Origin: an uncultured Elusimicrobia bacterium
GTDB lineage: Bacteria; Elusimicrobiota; Elusimicrobia; Elusimicrobiales; UBA9959
NCBI GenBank assembly: GCA_903917735.1
Contig: CAIXBR010000097.1
Coordinates: 1 to 40,337 of the forward strand
Direction of reading: 5' to 3'
DNA length: 40,337 nt
The notes beneath the pieces are model-generated. The model saw only the letters and a program-made list of their open reading frames with translations. It had not been told where the DNA came from and ran no database searches. The translations under genes were made by a program, and so were the position numbers. Below, in pieces: positions 6,957 to 13,586 of this stretch (positions are counted from its first letter, which is position 1; every line of letters starts with the position of its first letter).

Positions 6957-8246
6957 TTACGGCTTAAGCCGCTCCTCCATCATGTCGCGGAGAAAATCGT
7001 CCCAGAGAGAATCGCGCGCGAAAGCAAGTTTTTCATAGTTGGCCGAATTATACCGGAGCTTGGGAATATAGATGGCAAGCCCGTGCGCATTGGGAATAAT
7101 CCCGGTGTCTTTTATTACTAGGCCTTTGGCAATATAAGTCCTTAAGTCGCTGCCGGCTTTCTTCGCGGCGGGGCTGGCGGTGAGCTTGGCGTTCACATTC
7201 CCGATATAATCGTAAAGATCCTTATTGTCCTCCATCGCGAAGTGGTAAGTGGAGTCCACCACATCCTCGGAAGCGGCGGCGGCGAAGGCTTTGGGATCAT
7301 TCCGTACCGCGTTTACCCAGTTGTTGATCCTGCTGAGGAAGCCCGGCAGGGCGACCGCGCGTATGGCTGAAAGCGTGACATCGGCACCGTAATGGTCCCC
7401 GTAAGCCTGCACCATAACCGAGCCAAGCTCCTCGGCCTCCATGCCGGGGGAAGCCGTGAGCGGGCCGAGGATGGTGTCGTAAGGATAGCTGTCTCCGGGA
7501 ATGGTTTCCTCCGAGCCTACAATAACCTTAGCGGTATCTTTCAGCTCATAGGCCACTTCGCCCATCTGCATAAGGCAGGCGTCGGTGGCGAAAACGTCTA
7601 TTTTGCGGCCCAAGGCCTGGTCCACCTGCGCCAGAGCCTTCCCCAGTTGGTCCACTTCCATATGGTTCTGGCTGATGTCGTCAAAGGCTATGCCCAGGCG
7701 GCCCGCGCCGTGGTTCCAGATTATGACCGCAGTCTTCTTGGCCGGGTAATTGCGTACGGCGCGCTTGACGAAACGCACCAAATTGGAGGTGCTGCCCATG
7801 TCCGCGTCGTTGGAAGAATAGAAAGGAACGGAGGTTATGCGGCTGGGATCGTTGTCCTTGGTGACATAAATGGTCTTGGAGCCGCGCTGGAACTGCAGGT
7901 TGCGCGATCCGGAACCGTCCTGGCCCAGTATCCCGTATTCCACCACAACGGCTACCTGGTCGGTGGAGCCAACCTTTTCCATGTCGTTTATGCTCTTATT
8001 GGCGAAGCCGAGTATGCCCAGGTCGTTGACGCCGTTTATGAAAACCATCACCAGCCACTCGCGCTGGGCGCCGGACGCCACCGCCTTGGGCTGTACGTCT
8101 ACAGGGGCCGGGGCCGAAGCGGCGGGGGCTGATGCCGAAGGAACGGGAAGGTTGTTGTACAGGCTGTCGAATGAAACATCCTGGGCCATCAAGCCCATTG
8201 TAAGGGCGGCTAAAGCCGCGAAGGTCACAGTCAGTATCTTTTTCAT
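6957..8246 (-). CDS. Secreted clostripain-family (C11) cysteine peptidase
   Basis: This 429-residue protein matches peptidase family C11: 'EWLVMVFINGVNDL' at the start of the domain, the catalytic His in 'IIWNHGAG' (about H179) and the catalytic Cys in 'ATDACLMQ' (about C224), followed by 'GSEETIPGDSYPY'. C11 enzymes cut after basic residues. I chose ATG 8246 rather than the in-frame ATG 8273, because TAGGA lies about 7 bases upstream and the protein then begins with a normal signal peptide (MKKILTVTFAALAALTMGLMA). A Pro/Ala-rich linker (about 35-60) precedes the catalytic domain. It is first in a three-gene operon with a good promoter about 130 bases upstream. Confidence 0.88.
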   Translation of the reverse strand: MKKILTVTFAALAALTMGLMAQDVSFDSLYNNLPVPSASAPAASAPAPVDVQPKAVASGAQREWLVMVFINGVNDLGILGFANKSINDMEKVGSTDQVAVVVEYGILGQDGSGSRNLQFQRGSKTIYVTKDNDPSRITSVPFYSSNDADMGSTSNLVRFVKRAVRNYPAKKTAVIIWNHGAGRLGIAFDDISQNHMEVDQLGKALAQVDQALGRKIDVFATDACLMQMGEVAYELKDTAKVIVGSEETIPGDSYPYDTILGPLTASPGMEAEELGSVMVQAYGDHYGADVTLSAIRAVALPGFLSRINNWVNAVRNDPKAFAAAASEDVVDSTYHFAMEDNKDLYDYIGNVNAKLTASPAAKKAGSDLRTYIAKGLVIKDTGIIPNAHGLAIYIPKLRYNSANYEKLAFARDSLWDDFLRDMMEERLKP

Positions 8247-8374
8247 AACAGTTCCTAAGATATTCTTGCCCATGGCTTGACTTTAATCAAAGGTCCTTAG
8301 CCCTATAAGGCAATAGGCCTTAAGTCCTATACCACATAAATTTTCAACAGGGTCATCGACGGCGCCGTATCAAT

Positions 8375-8402
8375 ATTATAAGCGAATATATTGACTTGTC
8401 AA
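8375..8402 (-). promoter_or_regulatory. Sigma70-type promoter of the clostripain operon
   Basis: On the minus strand, TTGACA (8402-8397) and TATAAT (8380-8375) are both perfect consensus boxes separated by 16 bases. The predicted transcript start is near 8368, giving a leader of about 120 bases before the ATG at 8246. Confidence 0.8.
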
Positions 8403-8429
8403 GACCTAAGCGGAAGGATTAGGGCAGGT

Positions 8430-8451
8430 AAAAAGCGCGGCCGCCACCGCG
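8430..8451 (-). terminator. Terminator of the DUF5916 gene
   Basis: On the minus strand CGCGG, a six-base loop, CCGCG and then TTTTT form a short rho-independent terminator 43 bases past the stop codon. A second small stem CCGGA/TCCGG (8457-8472) lies just before it. Confidence 0.65.
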
Positions 8452-8494
8452 AAGGACCGGATATTCCTCCGGCTGGCGGCAGACTCAGCGGACC

Positions 8495-10573
8495 TTACAG
8501 TCTGAATAAATAGGAGACCTTAGTGAACAGCGTTTCCGTGGTCCGGGCCAAAGGCCCACCATCGGCGGCGAAGTTCACGTCATAGCCAAGGTATGCGGCC
8601 GTGCCGGGCGTAAGCACCCAGCTTACAAGCGCGTCGGCAAAGCCGCAGTGGCTCAGCGTGCTGTAGTGGTAGACCAGCCGGCTCGAAGCTTCCTTCGTCC
8701 ACTGCATGGAGAGCTTCGTTTCCCAGAGGTTCTCGTTGAATACCCTTTCCCCCGACTTTTTGTTCAGGCGGCTGTTCAGCAGGGTCTGGGTAAGCTGCAG
8801 CCTGGCGAACGGTTTCAGCGTGAAAGAAAGGTTCCAGGCCTTCCTGTCCCCCAGGAAAGGATAAGGACTGTAGTTTATTCCATCCCCGGCCGTCAGATCG
8901 GCGGAAATGGCCAGGAATTTGGACAGTTCGCTGTAAAAACTTAACGTGGCGTATTGTTTCCGGAAAGCTACAGCACAGTATCGCTCCAGCGTGTTCGGCC
9001 GGTAAGTCAGGCTCAGGCTGGTCTGTTTCGGGAACATCAGGCTGCCCTTCACGTAAAGGTCCTCGTCGGTAAAAAGGCCGGCGTGAGAATAGCTGCGCGA
9101 ATAGTAGGACGAGAGCGACCAGTACTGCAGCGCGCCTTTTTCCTGCCAGAATTTATAGCCGGCGAAGGCGGAGCCCTCCCTTACGTTAGAACGCGTTATA
9201 TAACCGTTCTGGGTCTGGAAATCGGGGCTTATGTCGTCATACTCCAGGGTCCAGGATAGTTCCCGACTGGATTTAGAGAGGTTGACATCGGAGGCCTGCC
9301 CTATATCGCGCCCTGCTGAGGTGCCGGTGTAGCCGCCCAGGCTCTGGAATTGCAGAGTATGGGTTTCATCCAGCTTAAAATTACCATCCAGGCCGGACAC
9401 GCGGTTATAATCCCCGCTGAAGGCTTCGCGGCCGCTGTAGATAAAGCCCAGGGAAGAATCCTGCCCTATATCTGTTTTAAACCGGGCTATTTCCACTTTA
9501 GCGCCTCCGTTGGCGCGGTCTTCGGCCATCAGGGCCCCGGCGGTATATAAGCCCTGCTTCCCGGTAAGCTTAAGCCCATAGCCCGGATCGGCTATGGTGC
9601 GGGTGTTGTTCACGTTTATCGGGGTTAAAAAAATATCGGCGTCTTCCATGAAAAAAGGCCGTTTCTCCGGAGTATAAATGGCATAGCGCTGGTTAACCGT
9701 TATCTGGGGCGAGTCGGTTTCTACCTGGCTGAAATCCGGGTTGAGCGCGGCGCTTAATGTCCAGGCCGGGGTCAGGCCGTAGCGCAGATTCGCGCCAAGC
9801 CGCAGATTAACTTCCCCCAGGTGCGCGGCGGCGGTGAGCGGAGCGCGGGGCTCCACCCTGGCCGCGGTAAATTCCGGAATGATGTCGAATTTAGAGCTTG
9901 AACCTATGTCCTTCAGGCCGGTCAAAGCGGCGCTTTGAGAAAGCATGTCGCCCCTGTTAGAATAATACGGCGGCCATAGGTCTTTTTCATTCTTTCTCTG
10001 AATATTCCTGAAGACGTAGATCCGCCAGGGCTGCTTGGCCGCGGCGGAGAAACGCAGGCTTTTAAAAGGAATTTTCATCTCGACCACATAGCCGTCCGCG
10101 GTAAGTTTCCCTTTGGAATACCATACAAAATCCGGTGTTGAATCCTCCGAGCCGCTATTATTTATAGCGTCGGCCTGCACGCCCAGGGGATTCGCGAAGA
10201 ATTCATAGGCGCGGCGGCGGTCGCCGAAAGTATCCACGATCAGTCCTATAAAATCGTCCGTAAAAATATCTTCGCGCCGCGCGAGGTTCGCCCGGATCAG
10301 GTCAACGCGGGAATCCTTGGCTACGAAAGCCGCGTAAAGATTGTCATTATCATAACCCAGGTAAACAACATCTTCCTCTGTAACAGGAGCGCCTTCGCGC
10401 GGCTGAAACTGGGTTAAGCCCGGAGCGACGACGGCGTTTTTCCAGTTGTCTTCAAGTACCCCGTCAATAACGGGCGCAACCGCAAGGCGGCGTATCTCCA
10501 GGGATGGCCCGGCTGTCTGCGCCTGTGCGGCCGAAGCGAAAAATAGTATCAAGCAGGCTGCGATTCTTATCAT
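8495..10573 (-). CDS. DUF5916 outer-membrane protein with N-terminal CBM9-like domain
   Basis: This 692-residue protein has a signal peptide (MIRIAACLILFFASAAQAQT) and a CBM9-like domain at about 25-215: 'APVIDGVLEDNWKNA', 'VYLGYDNDNLYAAFVAKD', 'FADPLGVQ'-like 'FFANPLGVQADA', and 'YVVEMKIPFKSLRF'. A DUF5916-type beta-barrel follows, with the family's 'NPDFSQVETDSPQITVNQRY' and 'PEKRPFFMED' segments, then repeated amphipathic strands ending in an aromatic/hydrophobic C-terminus (SYLFRL). Proteins of this type sit in the outer membrane; the ligand is unknown and the family is often near secreted hydrolases. It is a single-gene unit with GGGGTG upstream of the ATG and its own terminator. Confidence 0.85.
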   Translation of the reverse strand: MIRIAACLILFFASAAQAQTAGPSLEIRRLAVAPVIDGVLEDNWKNAVVAPGLTQFQPREGAPVTEEDVVYLGYDNDNLYAAFVAKDSRVDLIRANLARREDIFTDDFIGLIVDTFGDRRRAYEFFANPLGVQADAINNSGSEDSTPDFVWYSKGKLTADGYVVEMKIPFKSLRFSAAAKQPWRIYVFRNIQRKNEKDLWPPYYSNRGDMLSQSAALTGLKDIGSSSKFDIIPEFTAARVEPRAPLTAAAHLGEVNLRLGANLRYGLTPAWTLSAALNPDFSQVETDSPQITVNQRYAIYTPEKRPFFMEDADIFLTPINVNNTRTIADPGYGLKLTGKQGLYTAGALMAEDRANGGAKVEIARFKTDIGQDSSLGFIYSGREAFSGDYNRVSGLDGNFKLDETHTLQFQSLGGYTGTSAGRDIGQASDVNLSKSSRELSWTLEYDDISPDFQTQNGYITRSNVREGSAFAGYKFWQEKGALQYWSLSSYYSRSYSHAGLFTDEDLYVKGSLMFPKQTSLSLTYRPNTLERYCAVAFRKQYATLSFYSELSKFLAISADLTAGDGINYSPYPFLGDRKAWNLSFTLKPFARLQLTQTLLNSRLNKKSGERVFNENLWETKLSMQWTKEASSRLVYHYSTLSHCGFADALVSWVLTPGTAAYLGYDVNFAADGGPLARTTETLFTKVSYLFRL

Positions 10574-10985
10574 AATTTAAAACACCCCATTGAATTCTCT
10601 CGTCTCCTCTAATACGCCGGAATTTAATTATCGGTTGCGTCCGCGGCCCCGCACCGAACGGTTACCTACGGTAGAGCAATTTTAATGCCAGCACGGACAA
10701 AACGGCTTCTTTTCCGGAGTTCTCGCCGATATTTTAGATTTTTTATCGGTTTAAGCAGCTTCAGGGGAAATATAGAAGATTTTCATTTGAAAATTCATAT
10801 TTTCAAATGAAACAAAAACGTTGAATTCGCAGGGAATCTTGGAATGGAGCTTAGTGGATTGAATGTGTATTTAGCGATAGTTTAATCGTGGCTACTTTCC
10901 CCTAAATGCCTGGTCTGACAATTTAAGACGAAGGCCGGCCTGACTGGCCGGCCCTCACCCCGCACAACCGCCATAAAGCCCGTGC
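10574..10985. other. Intergenic region with a long AT-rich hairpin
   Basis: I found no gene. A perfect 13-bp inverted repeat (TTTCATTTGAAAA at 10781-10793 and its complement at 10800-10812) has a six-base loop. It lies between the DUF5916 gene, which is transcribed away from it, and the 3' end of the NifX-like gene. It has the size of a regulator binding site or small hairpin, but it is about 210 bases from the nearest start codon. Confidence 0.55.
10933..10953 (-). terminator. Terminator-like hairpin after the NifX-like gene
   Basis: A perfect 8-bp stem GGCCGGCC/GGCCGGCC with a five-base loop lies 33 bases beyond the stop. The following bases on the minus strand (TTCGTCTT) are T-rich but not a clean T run. 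Confidence 0.55.
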
Positions 10986-11351
10986 CTAATGGCAGCCATG
11001 CCCCTGACAGCAGTCTGAAGGAAGGATCTCGGGAAGCTCCTGTTTTTTGAACATTTCAATAGCGGCTGAAAGCGGGCCTTGCGGGGCGCTGTAGGCTTTT
11101 ATACCCCCCGCGTTAAGGTGTTCAAGGGCGCGGGCGCCTATGCCACCGACCAGTATGGCGGTAACGGCCATGCCGGCTATCGCGCCGAGAGGGTTGCACT
11201 GGCCGTGCTCGTGATGCTGATTGCCGTTGTCCAGGAATTCAGCTTTGCCGGTTTCAAGGTCGCAAATGGCGAAGAACGGCGCGCTGCCGAAATGGCCGTA
11301 AACCTTTGAATTCATTCCGTCGTTGTTCTCTACAGGGACGCAGATGTTCAT
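10986..11351 (-). CDS. NifX/NifB-type dinitrogenase cofactor-domain protein
   Basis: This 121-residue protein matches the dinitrogenase iron-molybdenum cofactor biosynthesis domain (PF02579 type): 'ICVPVENNDGMNSKVYGHFGSAPFFAI', 'AVTAILVGGIGARALEHLNAGGIKAY', and the ending with 'LSAAIEMFKKQEL'. The domain binds metal-sulfur cofactors. This copy has a His-rich loop (NQHHEHGQC) and a Cys/His tail (CCQGHGCH) that could bind metal. No nitrogenase genes are in the window; in anaerobes such stand-alone proteins pair with DUF134 regulators, as here, where the ATG overlaps the upstream stop by 4 bases. The exact role is not known. Confidence 0.88.
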   Translation of the reverse strand: MNICVPVENNDGMNSKVYGHFGSAPFFAICDLETGKAEFLDNGNQHHEHGQCNPLGAIAGMAVTAILVGGIGARALEHLNAGGIKAYSAPQGPLSAAIEMFKKQELPEILPSDCCQGHGCH

Positions 11352-11668
11352 TTATGTTTTTCTCCGCAAGGGGGACGCCGCAGTTCCACGGGGCCTCCCT
11401 CTATCTTTAGGGCCTTGCCGTTCACCACGGCGTCGGCCAGCTTCCGCCTGGCGGAAGAGAGTATGTTCCCGAAAGTCTGCCTGGACACCTTCATGACCGC
11501 CGCGGCGGTCTGCTGGTCCTTGCGGTCCAGCTCCGCGTATTTCAGCGCCTGGAACTCGTCCAGCTGCAGGACCGTTTCCTCAAGCTCGCAAAGCGGCACC
11601 GCGCGCGGTTTGAAGTAATAGGCGCGCGGTTGCGAAGTCACTCTCCTGCATTTAAAGGGCCTGGTCAT
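11348..11668 (-). CDS. DUF134 (UPF0251) helix-turn-helix protein, probable regulator
   Basis: This 106-residue protein matches DUF134: 'RPFKCRRV', 'FKPRAVPLCELEETVLQLDEFQALKYAELD', 'QQTAAAVMKVSRQTFGNILSSARRKLADAVVNGKAL', a sigma-4-like helix-turn-helix. I chose ATG 11668 because the family starts close to RPxxxR. Two other in-frame starts (ATG 11680 and TTG 11704) fall inside or upstream of the palindromic operator, and transcription should start after 11704. There is no ribosome site, because the operator palindrome ends one base before the ATG. It is the first gene of a two-gene operon and is probably autoregulated through that palindrome. Confidence 0.85.
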   Translation of the reverse strand: MTRPFKCRRVTSQPRAYYFKPRAVPLCELEETVLQLDEFQALKYAELDRKDQQTAAAVMKVSRQTFGNILSSARRKLADAVVNGKALKIEGGPVELRRPPCGEKHK

Positions 11669-11692
11669 AGTTATTGGCATATGCCAATAACT
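11669..11692. promoter_or_regulatory. Perfect 24-bp palindromic operator at the DUF134 promoter
   Basis: Half-site AGTTATTGGCAT followed by its exact complement. It lies between the -10 box (11695-11700) and the DUF134 ATG, so it covers the predicted transcript start. A bound dimer here would block transcription; the DUF134 protein itself is the obvious candidate. Confidence 0.8.
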
Positions 11693-11694
11693 AC

Positions 11695-11723
11695 ATATTA
11701 GCAACTTTCCCGTTCGGGGTCAA
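11695..11723 (-). promoter_or_regulatory. Promoter of the DUF134 / NifX-like operon
   Basis: On the minus strand TTGACC (11723-11718) and TAATAT (11700-11695) are separated by 17 bases. The predicted start is about 11688, inside the palindrome, giving a leader of roughly 20 bases or fewer. Confidence 0.75.
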
Positions 11724-11746
11724 ACCGGCGCGGCGGGCCAGTTAGG

Positions 11747-11752
11747 TATAAT
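11747..11752 (+). promoter_or_regulatory. Candidate -10 box of the methyltransferase gene
   Basis: A perfect TATAAT ends nine bases before the ATG at 11762. No good -35 box is seen at 16-18 bases upstream. If used, the transcript would have almost no 5' leader. It is divergent from, and close to, the DUF134 promoter, so the palindrome's regulator might also affect it. Confidence 0.45.
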
Positions 11753-11761
11753 AGGTTTATA

Positions 11762-12526
11762 ATGAAAGGAACCCGCGCCAACGAGAAACTCTTCTGGAAC
11801 AACAGGGCCAGGAATTACCCTCTCCCTTTCGAAAGGGAAACATTCGCAAAAACAGGCAGGATACTGCGTCTCCTGGAGGATATGGGGGTCAGTTTCAAGG
11901 GCCGCCGCCTGCTCGACATCGGCTGCGGGACCGGGGTCTATTCCCTGCGTCTGGCAAAAACGGCCGCAAGCGCCCTGGGGGTGGACTCCGCCCCGGAGAT
12001 GCTGAAGATCTTCCGGCGGGAAAAACGTCTCCGCGGCATAAAGAACGCGGCATGCGCTCTTTCGGTCTGGTCAGCCATGCCGGCTGAGCTTTTGGCCGGC
12101 CGCTTCGACATAGCCCTGGCGTCCATGACCATGGCCGTAAAGACCAAGGCCGACATTTTAAAAATGGAAAAGGCCGCTCCGCGCTGCGTCTACATAGGCT
12201 GGGCAGGCGTGCGCCGCAACGCACTACTTGAGAATGTGTACGCGAAACACGGCGTTAAATACCAGGCGCCCGAGGGCGCCGCAGTGGTGCTGAAAGCGCT
12301 AAAAGAGCTCAGCCGCGCTCCGAAAGTGCGCCTGATAACCGACAGCTGGGAAAAGAAAGCCTCCATAGCCGATACCCTGCGCGACATAGAGGTAGGACTG
12401 AAGGTTAACGGGGCGCGGATGGACCGGCCGTGGGTAGAAAGCCTGCTTAAAAAAATGGCCCGCAAAGGCAAGGTCCGGCAGGTCACTTCGGTAAGAAAAG
12501 CCCTGATAACCTGGCGGACCGCTTAA
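11762..12526 (+). CDS. Class I SAM-dependent methyltransferase
   Basis: This 254-residue protein has the class I methyltransferase signature: motif I 'LLDIGCGTGVYSLRLA' (about 49-64), an acidic end to beta-2 ('GVDSAPEML'), and a post-motif strand 'FDIALASMTM'. The N-terminal 'FWNNRARNYPLPFE' is typical of small-molecule or tRNA methyltransferases of the UbiE/Methyltransf_11 group. It has no signal peptide and is cytoplasmic. The substrate cannot be read from the sequence. It is divergent from the DUF134/NifX-like operon and stands alone; the ribosome site is at best a weak AGG. Confidence 0.85.
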   Translation: MKGTRANEKLFWNNRARNYPLPFERETFAKTGRILRLLEDMGVSFKGRRLLDIGCGTGVYSLRLAKTAASALGVDSAPEMLKIFRREKRLRGIKNAACALSVWSAMPAELLAGRFDIALASMTMAVKTKADILKMEKAAPRCVYIGWAGVRRNALLENVYAKHGVKYQAPEGAAVVLKALKELSRAPKVRLITDSWEKKASIADTLRDIEVGLKVNGARMDRPWVESLLKKMARKGKVRQVTSVRKALITWRTA

Positions 12527-12540
12527 TAGGTTGTTCGGTG

Positions 12541-12677
12541 TTATGCCCCCCCGGGGTGAGCTGAAGATAGTCACTCTTTCCAAAAGTATCTTTCCCCGCA
12601 TAATGACTTTTTTAAAGCGAAGACCGGTAGGGTTTCCCAGAAGCCTTGAGTAGCCTCAAAAGCGGTGGTGCTTTTTT
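12541..12677 (+). other. Structured non-coding stretch ending in a terminator
   Basis: Nested complementary segments TTATGC (12541) / GCATAA (12598) and AAGATA (12564) / TATCTT (12587) are followed by a TTGAG/CTCAA stem (12646-12659), which competes with the terminator stem AAAAGC/GCTTTT (12658-12675). This could be just the 3' UTR of the methyltransferase gene, a small RNA, or an attenuated leader for the barrel gene at 12818. I do not recognise a known riboswitch. Confidence 0.35.
12658..12677 (+). terminator. Rho-independent terminator after the methyltransferase gene
   Basis: AAAAGC, a six-base loop, GCTTTTTT: a short stem with a T run, about 130 bases after the methyltransferase stop and 140 bases before the next start. 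Confidence 0.55.
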
Positions 12678-12817
12678 ATCGGAAGGATAACAAGAATAAG
12701 AACAAAAAAAGCTCAAAATAGTTGTCGGGCAGGAGGTTAAAGAGTTAGACTAGAAAACAGTTTGAAAAGGTGGGACCGAATTGGCGGGACGCGACAAGCA
12801 GAAAAAAGGAGATAAAA

Positions 12818-13303
12818 ATGAAAAAATTAATGGTAGCGGTGGTGCTTTCTCTGGTATGCTCGGGCATCAGTTCTGCCGAAAGCATAGCGGGCAAGATAGG
12901 CTTAGGGGTGCGAAACAATACTTTTGACGTCAGATATTTTATCAACGACAATATCGGCGTCCAGGCTGGGACGGCTATGACATTTATGAAGCCCTCCTCC
13001 GGCAAGAGGAGCTCGGAATACATGTTTGATTTTGGTGGTTTTTATTCGAAGGAGATCACCGACGGGCTGCTCTTCCAGGCGGGACTGACTTTATCGTGCG
13101 ATACCGGCAAGGACTCCGGAACTGGTTTCACATCCTGGGCCTACAATCCATACCTGGGAGGTGAATTCGTGTACAAAGGGCGCTTCGGCCTTGATTTTAA
13201 GGTCATCCCCATACAGTACATCGATAACAGGGAGCACGGCCAAAACTATACCGTCTGGGGCGGCGGTTTAGCCAGCCTGGGAGCTCACATTTACTTTCGC
13301 TAG
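12818..13303 (+). CDS. Small outer-membrane beta-barrel protein
   Basis: The start is clear: ATG 12818 has AGGAGA six bases upstream and begins a signal peptide (MKKLMVAVVLSLVCSGISSAES). The 161-residue product then shows alternating hydrophobic/polar strands rich in Gly, Tyr and Phe ('GLGVRNNTFDVRYFINDNIGVQAG', 'YMFDFGGFYSKEI', 'YNPYLGGEFVYKGRFGLDFKV') and ends in 'LGAHIYFR'. This fits an eight-stranded OmpA/OmpW-like barrel. No specific family or ligand is evident. It is a single-gene unit with a strong terminator. Confidence 0.8.
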   Translation: MKKLMVAVVLSLVCSGISSAESIAGKIGLGVRNNTFDVRYFINDNIGVQAGTAMTFMKPSSGKRSSEYMFDFGGFYSKEITDGLLFQAGLTLSCDTGKDSGTGFTSWAYNPYLGGEFVYKGRFGLDFKVIPIQYIDNREHGQNYTVWGGGLASLGAHIYFR

Positions 13304-13328
13304 AACCCCGGAGTCCCGGCATATAGAG

Positions 13329-13363
13329 AACCCCGCGTCTTTGCAGATGCGGGGTTTTTTTTT
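13329..13363 (+). terminator. Rho-independent terminator of the barrel gene
   Basis: AACCCCGCGTCT, a short loop, AGATGCGGGG and then nine T. The stem contains one G-T type mismatch. It starts 26 bases after the stop codon. Confidence 0.85.
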
Positions 13364-13552
13364 GACCGGGCCTGTTATTTCACCTCGAAAGTCTCTATTG
13401 TGCAGGCCGATTCCGCAGTAAGATGCAGATTAAATTTTGGCTTCCACTAGAATAATAAATCATCACAAAATGGTTACCACAGGTACGACTTGTCAACCAG
13501 TTGCGAAACTAATTCAGTAGGGGCAGCCTAGTTTTATAGTCCCCTGACGCAT

Positions 13553-13580
13553 TTGCCTTGGCCTTTTGTTTTGATATAGT
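13553..13580 (+). promoter_or_regulatory. Promoter of the DHA2 exporter gene
   Basis: TTGCCT (13553-13558) and TATAGT (13575-13580) are 16 bases apart. The -10 box ends six bases before the GTG start, so the transcript would begin at or next to the start codon. Confidence 0.5.
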
Positions 13581-13586
13581 TAACCA

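Noticed and set aside
7392..8132. A 246-codon plus-strand frame antisense to the clostripain gene
   Set aside because: The catalytic motifs of the C11 peptidase are on the other strand, and this frame has no ribosome site or family match.
12604..12680. A cyclic-di-GMP (GEMM) riboswitch, suggested by CCGGTAGGGTTTCCC
   Set aside because: The CACGCACAGGGCAAACC-type half of the aptamer is missing. Only a superficial similarity remains.
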